Assembly (NCBI RefSeq): GCF_900168325.1
Contig: NZ_FVZE01000001.1
Coordinates: forward strand, 806,001 to 870,000
Length of the DNA stretch: 64,000 nt
Direction: 5' to 3'
Source: Novosphingobium mathurense
Lineage (GTDB): Bacteria > Pseudomonadota > Alphaproteobacteria > Sphingomonadales > Sphingomonadaceae
The position numbers and the translations under genes are program-made. Each line of letters starts with the position of its first letter. The stretch's first letter is position 1. Under the pieces are notes generated by a model that saw only the letters and a list, made by a program, of their open reading frames with translations, did not search any database and had not been told where the DNA came from. This document shows positions 1 through 7,631 of the stretch, piece after piece.

Positions 1-1070
1 AGGGCCGGCGCAAAGAGATGGGACTCGGCTCTGCCAATGACGTGCCGCTTGCTCGTGCCCGCGATAAGGCTGCGGAAGCCCGTGCAATGGTCGCCGATGG
101 AATCAATCCGATCGATGCTCGCAAAGCTGAGCAGGAAGCCGAGCGCGAACCCGATTCTGTCCCAACGTTCGGCAGTTTTGCCGATTCATATATAGCTTCG
201 GTCGAAGAGGGATGGCGCAACGAGAAGCATCGGCAGCAGTGGCGAAACTCACTAGAACAACACGCCTCATGTCTACGGGACAAATCCGTCGCAGACGTCA
301 CAACAGAGGACGTCTTGGCGGCCCTGCAGCCTATCTGGCTGACAATCCCGGAAACCGCCAATCGAGTGCGCGGACGGATTGAAAAGGTCCTAAACGCCGC
401 CAAGGCGCGCGGTTATCGATCGCAAGATTCGATAAACCCAGCCCTTTGGCGCGGTCATCTGGAGATTCTGTTGCCGAAGCGACAGCGCCTTAGCCGCGGT
501 CACCATGCTGCAATGCCTTATGCCGAACTGCCGCTATTCTGCCGCAAACTTGCGGACCGGCCGGCAATTGCTGCGCGCGCCCTGGAATTCCTAATCCTGA
601 CCGCAGCAAGATCCGGTGAAGTTCTGGGGGCGAGATGGGGCGAAGTTGACGGCAATCTTTGGACGGTGCCAGCCGAGCGCATGAAGGCCGGATTTGCGCA
701 CACGGTTACATTGCCGCCTGCAGCCGTTGAAATCTTGGATTCGATTGGCAGGGGTGCGCCCGATGCACCGATTTTCAAAGGGCGAGGGAAACGCGGCGAA
801 CTGAGCATTATGACGATTCCCATGCTCATGCGTCGCATGAAGGTCGACCGGTACACAGTTCATGGTTTTCGATCCGCATTCAAAGACTGGGCTCTGGATT
901 GCACCGAATTTCCCGATGAAATCAGCGAGGAAGCCTTGGCCCATGTCGTGGGCTCGAAAGTGCGCCGAGCCTATCGCCGCGGCGAAGCATTGGACAGGCG
1001 CCGAGCGCTCATGGAGGCATGGTCATCGTTCGTCACAACCGCACCTGTCCCTGTGCAGGTGGCAGCATGA
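1..1070 (+). CDS. Tyrosine recombinase, P4-type integrase (5' end outside window)
   Basis: The frame is already open at the first base. The codons before the first ATG (position 18) read GRRKE and run into MGLGS, which continues the N-terminal arm-binding segment of P4-type integrases, so the true start lies upstream. The catalytic set is complete: Arg at 609-611 (AARSGEV), His and Arg at 861-872 (HGFR), His at 942-944 (AHVVG) and the nucleophile Tyr at 972-974 (RAYRRG). Enzymes of this family recombine an element with the 3' end of a tRNA gene. The stop codon overlaps the next start as ATGA. I infer that it mobilises the element reaching to the tRNA-Ser at 12840; its own attachment site would lie left of the window. 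Identity is secure, element boundaries are not. Confidence 0.93.
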   Translation, partial: GRRKEMGLGSANDVPLARARDKAAEARAMVADGINPIDARKAEQEAEREPDSVPTFGSFADSYIASVEEGWRNEKHRQQWRNSLEQHASCLRDKSVADVTTEDVLAALQPIWLTIPETANRVRGRIEKVLNAAKARGYRSQDSINPALWRGHLEILLPKRQRLSRGHHAAMPYAELPLFCRKLADRPAIAARALEFLILTAARSGEVLGARWGEVDGNLWTVPAERMKAGFAHTVTLPPAAVEILDSIGRGAPDAPIFKGRGKRGELSIMTIPMLMRRMKVDRYTVHGFRSAFKDWALDCTEFPDEISEEALAHVVGSKVRRAYRRGEALDRRRALMEAWSSFVTTAPVPVQVAA

Positions 1071-1897
1071 CAGCGACGGATTTCCGAGAGAAGTTTTTCA
1101 GACTATTCCTTCGCCATGGTCTCATTCCTGAGCCGGTGTGTGTCACGTCCCTGCGCAACGAAGCGAATTCTGCACTCGCTGCAATGGAAGCAATGAGCTC
1201 TCGAGACGCAGGCTTTCGAAACGTTGCCGATTGGGAGGCGGAGAAGGTGCGTTGCGAGGAGCAATGGCGAGCGGATTTGGAATCCGCGCGATCAGATATT
1301 CGGAATTACTCGGACTGGTCACCGTCAGCAGAGGATTGGGTCCGCATCGCCATAGCGTTGGCCGTGGAGCATGGTGAGGACGGTTTCAAACTCGAGATAC
1401 CCAGGGAAGAGAGGAGCGCAGAGCAGAACTGGCACAGAGACAATCTTATCTCGAAGTTCGCAGAACGCGGGATGTCCGCAGCGGAAGCGGCAAAGGCAGC
1501 AGAGGAGGAAATCCGGCGCCTGCAGAGGAACGGACAAGGCGACCACTACGGAAAGGCGCTTAAGGCTAAGTCTCTCGAGAGTGCTTATTCCGCACGTCAG
1601 GCGCCTATCAATCGCGAAATTGCTCGAGATAAGCAGGCACAATCGGAGTTACGCCGCGAAATAGTTGCCGCTGCGAAAGAGCGTGATTCCGCGTGGAGTG
1701 CAGGCAATGCTGATGCCGCCGGCACTGCAAACAAAAGAATATCGGAAATTTATCGATCAGGCACTGAATCGCACCGATCCTTTATAAATCTTCTTTCAGA
1801 CCGTGATTTGCCCTGGTTTCTCGAAGTGCATCAGGTCGCGGGTGCGCACTTTTCTAGTTTGTTCAGTGAAGCCATGTCTATCAGTGAGTCGCGTTAG
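1067..1897 (+). CDS. Unknown protein translationally coupled to the integrase
   Basis: A 276-residue protein with no family I recognise. I chose the ATG at 1067 because it overlaps the integrase stop as ATGA; a GTG-free upstream extension to 1019 would lie wholly inside the integrase. The C-terminal half (residues about 130-230) is rich in Ala, Glu, Arg and Lys and looks like coiled coil. There is no signal peptide, membrane segment or metal motif. Overlap with an integrase suggests co-expression and a possible role in excision or element maintenance, but this is inference only. About 100 bases follow before the next gene, including a T-run near 1920 without a clear hairpin. Confidence 0.75.
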   Translation: MTATDFREKFFRLFLRHGLIPEPVCVTSLRNEANSALAAMEAMSSRDAGFRNVADWEAEKVRCEEQWRADLESARSDIRNYSDWSPSAEDWVRIAIALAVEHGEDGFKLEIPREERSAEQNWHRDNLISKFAERGMSAAEAAKAAEEEIRRLQRNGQGDHYGKALKAKSLESAYSARQAPINREIARDKQAQSELRREIVAAAKERDSAWSAGNADAAGTANKRISEIYRSGTESHRSFINLLSDRDLPWFLEVHQVAGAHFSSLFSEAMSISESR

Positions 1898-1998
1898 AAA
1901 TTTTCGCCTGAATCCCGTGCTTTTTTTCTAACGTACATGCCCTGATTTTCTCAGTCAGCGGCCGGAATTCCCCGGCGCAACGATTGAGGATTTCAGCA

Positions 1999-2232
1999 AT
2001 GGAAACCATCGATAAGCCTTGGGCCGGCCTGCCTGCGACTGGTCCACTTTTGCGGCCCAAGGCTGCAGCGGAATACCTCGGCTGTTCAGTCAGTGCCTAC
2101 TATGCAAGCGCCGCTCGAGGAGAACTGCCGGCCTTTATCAAAATGGGCCGAGGACACTTCGGCAGCGTAGCAGTGCCGCGCCCTTGGCTCGATGCTGTGA
2201 TTGCAGCCCGTGTGAACGGGGGTGCGATATAA
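1999..2232 (+). CDS. AlpA-type helix-turn-helix regulator/excisionase
   Basis: A 77-residue protein with the short winged HTH of AlpA and excisionase-like proteins: 'LLRPKAAAEYLGCSVSAYY' at about residues 17-35, then a wing and 'PRPWLDAVIAAR'. A TTG lies 15 bases upstream, but GAGGA at 1986-1990 stands 8 bases before the ATG at 1999, so I use that start. In P4-like elements AlpA regulators activate int or excision. The stop TAA overlaps the next ATG by one base, making this the first gene of a coupled chain that reaches 3886. Assignment to the AlpA group is by motif; the exact role is inferred. Confidence 0.78.
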   Translation: METIDKPWAGLPATGPLLRPKAAAEYLGCSVSAYYASAARGELPAFIKMGRGHFGSVAVPRPWLDAVIAARVNGGAI

Positions 2233-2504
2233 TGCTGCCCCCCGATCGCGACACACGCCAACGCCTGGAACGTGCCGTCGACGCCGAAAAGGCAATGCAT
2301 AGGTCCGCAGCCGGTCTCGCTATTGCAATTGCAGATCTCAAATTGCGTCACGCGCAGTTTGCCTGGCTGGCGCCCTCCCATTGGCCCGAAGGAAGTCCGC
2401 AGCAATGCGAGGAGAGCGAGGAGCGCCACTATCGAGTGGCTGAGGCTCGAGAGGAGCTGGCCCGCGCAAAGATGGCCCTCAAAGAGCTGGAGTGCGGCGA
2501 ATGA
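2232..2504 (+). CDS. Small unknown protein, coiled-coil-like
   Basis: A 90-residue charged protein beginning MLPPDRDTRQ and ending in a helical segment with regular Glu, Arg and Leu (about residues 58-88). Its ATG overlaps the stop of the AlpA-like gene by one base, and its own stop overlaps the next ATG as ATGA, so it is probably read by coupled translation. I recognise no domain. A longer frame starting at 2019 exists, but that part runs antiphase inside the AlpA-like gene and is not credible. It belongs to a run of small genes typical of early regions of phages and satellites. Confidence 0.6.
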   Translation: MLPPDRDTRQRLERAVDAEKAMHRSAAGLAIAIADLKLRHAQFAWLAPSHWPEGSPQQCEESEERHYRVAEAREELARAKMALKELECGE

Positions 2505-3136
2505 CCTACATCGAACAAGCCCGCGCGGCCGTCGACGCTGTTACCGAGGCTCGAGCCGCAGTATCCGCAGCGGATGCAAAGCTTACGGAACTTCGACGCC
2601 TGGAACGAACGGAACAGGACGAACGGGAACAACTTCGCGCGGAAGAGGACGAAGCCGAGGCACTGCGTCAACTCGACGGCGACACGGCAGCCCCTGAAAA
2701 CCGGCGACGTCTCAAGCGACTGGCAGAACTCGACAAATCAGTTCCAGCTCGAGCCGCGGCGATCCGGCTTCAACTTGGCAGACTCGGCACGGCCGCAGCG
2801 GAATTGCGCCAGGCACAGAATGCGCTGACCGCACCGGTTCTCCACGTCATCGCCGAATTGCAGCGGGACGCATCGGAATCCATTCGATCAATCCTGGCCC
2901 AGGCCGCACCGGAATTTTCCCGGCTTATCGCGGCAGAACAGATCCGAAATGCGCTGCTAGGCGACCGCTTTGCTGTTCCTGAAGGCTGCCCTGTTCCTAT
3001 CGGGGGCCTGAAAATCGTGCGCACGTTCTCGGAGTCGCTTCCGGATCGCATCAAGGCACCTGAACTGACCGAAACCCTGCTTTTCGAAGCCGCCCACGCG
3101 GTCTCTTCCGAAATCATCAAACAGATCAAAGGATAA
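2501..3136 (+). CDS. Unknown coiled-coil protein of the element's early operon
   Basis: A 211-residue protein. The ATG at 2501 overlaps the preceding stop as ATGA and is preferred to a GTG at 2492. Residues about 8-120 are a long Ala, Glu, Arg and Leu-rich helix expected to form coiled coil; the remainder (about 125-211) is a compact mixed segment ending in SSEIIKQIKG. No catalytic motif, signal peptide or membrane segment is seen. The gene is followed after five bases by the next start, inside a tight chain of genes. I cannot name a function. Confidence 0.65.
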   Translation: MTYIEQARAAVDAVTEARAAVSAADAKLTELRRLERTEQDEREQLRAEEDEAEALRQLDGDTAAPENRRRLKRLAELDKSVPARAAAIRLQLGRLGTAAAELRQAQNALTAPVLHVIAELQRDASESIRSILAQAAPEFSRLIAAEQIRNALLGDRFAVPEGCPVPIGGLKIVRTFSESLPDRIKAPELTETLLFEAAHAVSSEIIKQIKG

Positions 3137-3141
3137 CGATC

Positions 3142-3387
3142 ATGGCAAAGCGAAGCGTTGTCGCACAGCACAAGATCATCACTTCGGACCCTGACGCGCC
3201 AGTCGTGTTTAGCGGTCAGTATACGAAGCAGGGCGAACCCATCCTGCGAAAGCAGGTGATCGAAATCGAGCCGCGAACGCTGTTCGAGATGGATGACACA
3301 GATCCCGACTTTAATCGTCTCATCGAAAGCGAGGCCATCCGCTTGGCGACCGATCTCGAAGCCGAATACGGCAAGACCTTCGATTGA
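3142..3387 (+). CDS. Small unknown protein
   Basis: An 81-residue acidic protein (MAKRSVVAQHKI...) starting at an ATG five bases after the preceding stop. The middle contains a short strand-rich piece (VVFSGQYTKQGEPI) followed by an acidic helix (residues about 55-78). I recognise no family. Its stop lies three bases before the next likely ATG. Regular spacing within the cluster and codon use like that of its neighbours support it as real. Confidence 0.6.
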   Translation: MAKRSVVAQHKIITSDPDAPVVFSGQYTKQGEPILRKQVIEIEPRTLFEMDDTDPDFNRLIESEAIRLATDLEAEYGKTFD

Positions 3388-3389
3388 CA

Positions 3390-3587
3390 ATGCGGACCCC
3401 GTATCAAATCGTCAGGCACCGGAAAGCCCGGTTCCATGCCGAGGCGAAGCGGGTTGCAATCGTTGAAATGGAGCCGAAGCAGCCCCAGTCCTGGAAGCAC
3501 GACGCAGTTCTGCAATCTGCGATTTCCCACCTGGAAGCGCTGCCGGCTCCTTTACCGTCTCGGTTATATTGGAGAATTAGCCGATGA
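3390..3587 (+). CDS. Small basic unknown protein
   Basis: A 65-residue basic protein (MRTPYQIVRHRKARFHAEAK...). A TTG at 3384 is an alternative start overlapping the previous gene, but the ATG at 3390 is simpler. The stop TGA at 3585-3587 overlaps the next ATG as ATGA, which argues that this frame is translated. No domain is recognised. The Lys/Arg-rich start could bind nucleic acid, but nothing in the sequence proves this. Confidence 0.5.
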   Translation: MRTPYQIVRHRKARFHAEAKRVAIVEMEPKQPQSWKHDAVLQSAISHLEALPAPLPSRLYWRISR

Positions 3588-3886
3588 AGATCACCGGCTG
3601 GACTCAGTGGCAACGTATGCGCCGACGCGCACTGCGCGCAACTCCCGGAATCTCCTTGAGCCTAGGAAATCACATCGCGACACATGAGACGCGCTGCCGT
3701 GCCCGCATGGCTAAAGTCGTGGGGAAGGCGCAAGCTAAAGCAATTCGGCTAATCGTTTGCCGCGACCTTGAATTAGGACGCTATGGCGAGATTCAATTCC
3801 TCATCGTTTCCCGATTGGACCGAGAGACCCGCGAGGCATTCCATGGGATTCCGGAATTACTGTGGCCGATCGAACTTCGACCGTAG
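3584..3886 (+). CDS. Small basic unknown protein, last of the early chain
   Basis: A 100-residue basic protein (MKITGWTQWQRMRRRALR...) starting at the ATG that overlaps the preceding stop as ATGA. There is an Arg-rich N-terminus and a strand-rich second half (AIRLIVCRDLELGRYGEIQFLIV). I recognise no family. It ends 13 bases before a strong hairpin at 3899-3931, so the early gene chain ends here. Its position just before the replication gene hints at a replication or copy-control role, which is only inference. Confidence 0.55.
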   Translation: MKITGWTQWQRMRRRALRATPGISLSLGNHIATHETRCRARMAKVVGKAQAKAIRLIVCRDLELGRYGEIQFLIVSRLDRETREAFHGIPELLWPIELRP

Positions 3887-3955
3887 TCCAAAAAGAAACG
3901 GCGACCAACGTCGCCATTGCGTTGGTCGCCGTCCCGTCCGTCAATAGGAGTCAGC
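3887..3955 (-). ncRNA. Predicted leftward small RNA upstream of the primase gene
   Basis: This is a prediction from signals only. On the minus strand a possible promoter (TTGCTT at 3990-3985, 17-base spacer, TATATA at 3967-3962) points left. The transcript would begin near 3955, include the perfect 12-bp hairpin at 3931-3899 and end in the following U-rich stretch (TTTCTTTTT on that strand). The product would be about 65 nt. No minus-strand gene is present that this terminator could otherwise serve. P4-type satellites control their replication gene with a short RNA from just upstream of it, so the position is suggestive. The -35 element is weak. Confidence 0.33.
3899..3931 (-). terminator. 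Hairpin with U-tract only on the minus-strand side
   Basis: A perfect 12-bp inverted repeat (3899-3910 with 3920-3931; 9-base loop) flanked on its left by CCAAAAAGAAA. That reads as a U-rich tail only for leftward transcription. On the plus strand the hairpin is followed by TCCCGTCC, so it is a poor terminator for the early gene chain. Confidence 0.6.
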
Positions 3956-3961
3956 GGTATC

Positions 3962-3990
3962 TATATACCTCTCCATTGGCGGGAAAGCAA
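3962..3990 (-). promoter_or_regulatory. Possible leftward promoter for the predicted small RNA
   Basis: Read on the minus strand: TTGCTT, then 17 bases, then TATATA. The -35 box matches consensus only in TTG. A rightward promoter for the primase gene is expected in the same gap, but I see no convincing -35 for it; the TATATA is symmetric and could be shared. Confidence 0.3.
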
Positions 3991-4005
3991 TAAAGGTCCC
4001 GCATC

Positions 4006-6351
4006 GTGAAGACCGAATTTGACCAAATCCAGCCATTTGTCGCAGCGGGTTTCTCGCTCCATTGGCTGCATCCCAAACAGAAACGTCCGATCGGTGACGG
4101 CTGGTCACAGCGCGCGGTCGCGTCTCTTGCTGACCTTAAGGCGAGCTATCGGAACGATAACAACATCGGAGTGCGTCTAGGAGAGTTCTCGAAGGTCGCA
4201 GGCGGATTCCTCCATGTCCTGGACGTCGATATTCGCCGCGCCGGCGATGCCTCGTCAGCTTGGGAGACACTTCGCGAACTCTTCCCGGATGTCGATTTCG
4301 CCAGGCTGCCGACCGTCCAGTCAGGATCCGGTGGCGAATCTCGCCATATCTATTTCGTCACCGATAAGCCGTTTCAGTCGCGCAAACTCGCTACGTCTGG
4401 GCTGAAGTTTCAAGACGACAGCGGCGGCCACTGGACCTGGGAAATCGAACTCTTCGGCACCGGCAAGCAAGTCGCCATGCCTCCCAGCATCCATCCCTGC
4501 GGCAAGCCGTATCGCTGGGTGATCCCGTTCGATTTCGACGGCTTCGACAGCGATCCCGTCATCCCGTCCACCATGGTCGAAGTCGCCGGCGCAAAGGAAG
4601 ATCTGTCCGAACCCTATGAGGATGACGGCGATGACGGCCGTGTCACAGACAGCGACGACGAAATTCGCGCCTGGCTCCGGAAGCTAGGCGATAAGCGATG
4701 GGACTACGATCACTGGAAAACGATCGGCATGGCCCTCCATCACCAGTACCGTGCCGGCGAACGCGGCCTCGAGATCTGGGACGAAATCTCGCGCGAGAAG
4801 CCGAAGTACAAGAAAGGCGAACCGCGGCGGAAATGGCGCACGTTCGGACGGAACAACCGTCGCCGGCCTGTGGGTTTCAAGACGATCGTAGGCTGGGCGG
4901 CTGAGGACTTTCAGGAATCCCAGACCGCTGCATTGCTACGTCAAATCGAGAATACCGATGAATTTGACGATCTGGACGAAATCGTAACCGGCGACTTTGA
5001 CGAATTGCTGCAGTCCGCAGACGATGACCTGTCGTGCTTCGACACGCCTCCCGCTACAGATCCAATCATTGAACGACTGAACCGCAAACACGCGGTGGTC
5101 GCGCACAATGGTCGAACGCTCATCACGACGCTGCAGGATGACGATTCCATATCCTTCGGCACTATGGCCGACCTGAACACGCTTTACGCCAATGTCCGCC
5201 GTAAGATCCCAGGCGGAAAGGTCGAAAGATCAGAGCCAATTTCCGCTTACTGGGTCCGCCATAAGGATCGCGCGACCTATCAACGTCTCGCGTTTGACCC
5301 AGGCTCATCGCGCAAGGGTACGCTGAACCTGTGGCGTGGCTGGAACGTCGAACCGGACCCTTCGTCATCTTGCCGACTGTTTCTCGATCACGTTCGGAAA
5401 GTCGTTTGCCGAGGCAATTCGGACCATACCGCCTATGTTCTGGGCTGGCTGGCTCACCTAATCCAGCATCCTGCGGAAAAGCCCGGTGTCGCCCTTGTGC
5501 TCAGAGGTGGGAAGGGCGCTGGCAAAGACACAGTTGCCGAGTACATGGCGGCAGTGATCGGCCGGCAGCACGTTCCGACCGTAAGTCACGAGAATCACAT
5601 TACCGGCAATTTCAACAAACGGTTGGAAGCTGCACTTTTGTTACATGTTCAGGAGGGTAGCTGGGCCGGCGACAAAAAGGCCGAAGGCGTCCTGAAATAT
5701 CTCGTGACCTCCGACTTCGTTGAAATCGAGCGCAAAGGAATCGACTCCTTCACGCTTCCCAGCTTCCTGCGACTGTTCATCTCATCCAATGCCGAATGGG
5801 CTGTGCCTGCCAGCGCAGACGAAAGGCGTTGGGCCGTGTTCAATGTCAGTGATGCACGTTGCGGTGATGCCGAGTATTTCAAAGCCCTGCGCGCTGAAAT
5901 GAAAGGGAAGGGGCCGGCTGCCCTGTTGGCCTGGCTGCAGGCCTACGATCTGTCGGACTTCAATGTCCGCAAGGCGCCTGACACTGAAGGCTTGCTTGAC
6001 CAGAAACTGGCGTCATTGCGCAACGTGGAGGCATGGTGGCACGAAGTCCTGTCGGCAGGTGATCTGCCAGGCTATCTTGGCGACCCGGCCGACTGGCAGC
6101 GGGAGCCTGTCCGCATCTCTTGTGACGTGCTGCGCGGCAACTATGCGACCTGGATGAAATCGCGACGCTTTGACGGCGAAGCAGCGAATGATCGTCATTT
6201 CGGTCGACGCCTTCGCGCTATATGCGGCACCATTGAACAGGTGAGACCAGGAGGCTCGCCACGTCCGCCGCGGCAATACGTATTGCAGACCTTGGAAGAT
6301 TGCAGGCACGAATTCAGCGAATGGATCGGCGGCCCTGTTGATTGGACCTAA
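4006..6351 (+). CDS. Primase-polymerase/helicase replication protein of the element
   Basis: A 781-residue multidomain replication protein starting at GTG, with AAAGG eight bases upstream. Residues 1-200 look like a primase-polymerase domain: catalytic DVD at 73-75, His114 (ESRHIYF) and a Glu pair near 146-148 before GTGKQVAMPPSIHP. Residues about 215-305 resemble a primase C-terminal (PriCT-2) domain (GMALHHQYRAG). Residues about 470-660 form a D5/SF3-like helicase: Walker A GGKGAGKDT at about 501-509, Walker B-like LLHVQEGSW, sensor LFISSNAEW near 590 and Arg finger DERRW near 605. The arrangement is functionally like P4 alpha protein: primase plus helicase that also binds the origin. Its last codons run into the first iteron of the adjacent repeat field, which supports a cis-acting initiator. 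A plasmid-type Rep is the other reading. Confidence 0.85.
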   Translation: MKTEFDQIQPFVAAGFSLHWLHPKQKRPIGDGWSQRAVASLADLKASYRNDNNIGVRLGEFSKVAGGFLHVLDVDIRRAGDASSAWETLRELFPDVDFARLPTVQSGSGGESRHIYFVTDKPFQSRKLATSGLKFQDDSGGHWTWEIELFGTGKQVAMPPSIHPCGKPYRWVIPFDFDGFDSDPVIPSTMVEVAGAKEDLSEPYEDDGDDGRVTDSDDEIRAWLRKLGDKRWDYDHWKTIGMALHHQYRAGERGLEIWDEISREKPKYKKGEPRRKWRTFGRNNRRRPVGFKTIVGWAAEDFQESQTAALLRQIENTDEFDDLDEIVTGDFDELLQSADDDLSCFDTPPATDPIIERLNRKHAVVAHNGRTLITTLQDDDSISFGTMADLNTLYANVRRKIPGGKVERSEPISAYWVRHKDRATYQRLAFDPGSSRKGTLNLWRGWNVEPDPSSSCRLFLDHVRKVVCRGNSDHTAYVLGWLAHLIQHPAEKPGVALVLRGGKGAGKDTVAEYMAAVIGRQHVPTVSHENHITGNFNKRLEAALLLHVQEGSWAGDKKAEGVLKYLVTSDFVEIERKGIDSFTLPSFLRLFISSNAEWAVPASADERRWAVFNVSDARCGDAEYFKALRAEMKGKGPAALLAWLQAYDLSDFNVRKAPDTEGLLDQKLASLRNVEAWWHEVLSAGDLPGYLGDPADWQREPVRISCDVLRGNYATWMKSRRFDGEAANDRHFGRRLRAICGTIEQVRPGGSPRPPRQYVLQTLEDCRHEFSEWIGGPVDWT

Positions 6352-6660
6352 CCGGGCTTTCATTGGACCGCGCAGCCAGTTGTCTGGACCTAAGGAATCG
6401 CTGAATTCTGCCATTTATTGTGGTTCGGTCCAGTCAGTCCAATGAGTCCAATGAATAAATCCGTAGTTAGAAAACTTCACTGAGATTGCCCCCCATGGTA
6501 GCAACCGCGACTGACTTTCATCGATCGCGTGCAAAAATTCTCCCAGCAACTTTTTTCATTGGACTCATTGGACTGACTGGACCTGGCGCAGATTTCTGCG
6601 GGTTTCCGGGCGGAAGTTGTCTGGACCGTCATTGGACCAAGTCCAGTCATTGTCTGGACC
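6342..6660 (+). repeat. Iteron field, predicted origin of replication of the element
   Basis: Thirteen copies of TGGAC (either strand) lie in about 320 bases directly after the replication gene. The first three (TTGGACC at 6342 and 6363, CTGGACC at 6384) are spaced exactly 21 bp, two helical turns. A second group is three tandem 9-mers on the minus strand (GTCCA at 6428, 6437, 6446), a third is three tandem 9-mers on the plus strand (TGGAC at 6560, 6569, 6578), and a fourth has copies at 6622, 6633, 6641 (inverted) and 6655. Regular phasing next to an initiator gene is the usual design of an origin. No credible gene occupies 6352-6859; the rest of that gap shows nothing further. Confidence 0.75.
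6427..6583. repeat. Perfect 29-bp inverted repeat made of tandem 9-mers
   Basis: Positions 6427-6455 and 6555-6583 are exact reverse complements over 29 bases, with a 99-base spacer. Each arm consists of three 9-base units (GTCCAGTCA, GTCCAATGA, GTCCAATGA on the left, the mirror order on the right). The spacer is AT-richer than its surroundings and contains a T-run at 6551-6556, as expected of a DNA-unwinding region between initiator-binding arms. Confidence 0.8.
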
Positions 6661-6859
6661 GGTCTATTCCACGGGTCCCATCTGACCCATTTCGGCCGGG
6701 CGGGAGGCGCAGAGCCGCGTCATTCGAGCGATTTCAAATCGTGCTAAGGGGCATACCGCCTGTTTATTGCCGTGGAGCCGGGCTTCCCGCAATCGCTATT
6801 ACAATGCTAAAGAATTGAATCAGAACAAATCGTACGGCAATCGATGAGCGGGGGCGTCG

Positions 6860-7567
6860 GTGGGTTTAAATAGAAGGCTGACATTGGCTCGGTCGAGGAC
6901 AGATCTAAAGCGCAGTCGATTGTCAAAACATCGTCCGCTCAAGAATCGATCAATCTTTCGCAGAATAGCGGACGCTGTCAGGCGCCATGAAGAACTAGTT
7001 ACCGCAGCTAGTGTCTTGGCAGGAACTTTGAGCGCTTTGGCAGCCTGCGTCGCATCCTATTTGACTTTGGAGCAAGTCATTCTGCTCAAGCGCGAACGTC
7101 AGACACAGTTCGATGTTGCTGACTACACTAATAAACAAACCGCAGTTCGGGCCGTGTTGCTAGCGGCGGCAGACTATGAAGACTCTGCGTTATGTTATGT
7201 AAACATTCGCCATTTAGAAAGCCAAGGTCGATCGCAAACAAGAGATAAATATCAAGATTGCAGCAGTCGAGTGATGGACTCTATAAGAAGGCTGGAATCT
7301 GCAATTAAATCTAATGTCCATGCGCTACCGCCAACATACAACTATGTTATGGTTAAGTATTTGGAAGAGGCGTCAACTTTCAATATGTGTGAATTTGAGA
7401 AGCCATTGGTAGGTAGCTCCGATTTTCCTAAATACCTAAAAGATGAATTTGATAATCGATGCACGCGCGACACCACTACAGCTTTCAATGATCTTATAAA
7501 GTTAGGAATCCGCCTAACTGAAGGCGCAGTGGAAGTCACAAATCCGGTGTCTGCCGTCCGGCGCTGA
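6860..7567 (+). CDS. AT-rich cargo gene: unknown single-span membrane protein
   Basis: A 235-residue protein with a basic N-terminus (residues 1-45), one strong membrane segment (about 48-75, TAASVLAGTLSALAACVASYL) and a soluble remainder of helical character with a few Cys. GTG at 6860 follows GGGGGCG and is the likely start; no early ATG exists. Base composition is visibly more AT-rich than in all neighbouring genes, with codons such as TTA, AAT and ATA, which points to separate acquisition. It sits between the origin and the tail cassette, the usual site of accessory cargo in satellites. I recognise no family; an anti-phage or superinfection role is only a guess from location and topology. 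Confidence 0.65.
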   Translation: MGLNRRLTLARSRTDLKRSRLSKHRPLKNRSIFRRIADAVRRHEELVTAASVLAGTLSALAACVASYLTLEQVILLKRERQTQFDVADYTNKQTAVRAVLLAAADYEDSALCYVNIRHLESQGRSQTRDKYQDCSSRVMDSIRRLESAIKSNVHALPPTYNYVMVKYLEEASTFNMCEFEKPLVGSSDFPKYLKDEFDNRCTRDTTTAFNDLIKLGIRLTEGAVEVTNPVSAVRR

Positions 7568-7575
7568 AAAAGAAA

Positions 7576-7595
7576 GCCCGGCACAGAGGCCGGGC
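7576..7595 (-). terminator. Rho-independent terminator for the leftward gene at 7632-7892
   Basis: GCCCGGC at 7576-7582 pairs with GCCGGGC at 7589-7595 around a 6-base loop. Read leftward it is followed by TTTCTTTTTC, a good U-tract. It lies between the convergent ends of the genes at 7567 and 7632. Rightward the hairpin lacks a T-run. Confidence 0.75.
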
Positions 7596-7631
7596 GTAAG
7601 CAATTCAGATAATCAACCTTTTTACTAGATC

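Noticed and set aside
2019-2231. Upstream extension of the gene starting at 2232
   Set aside because: It would overlap the AlpA-like gene in another frame; the ATG touching the stop is the better start.
6427-6583. Possible CRISPR array
   Set aside because: Units are only 9 bp, directly tandem and mirror-imaged, with no spacers; an origin explains them better.
6427-6583. Terminal inverted repeats of an insertion sequence
   Set aside because: Only 99 bases lie between the arms and no transposase is present.
6486-6818. A 110-codon frame inside the iteron field
   Set aside because: The sequence is explained by the repeats; the protein is low in order and has no good start site.
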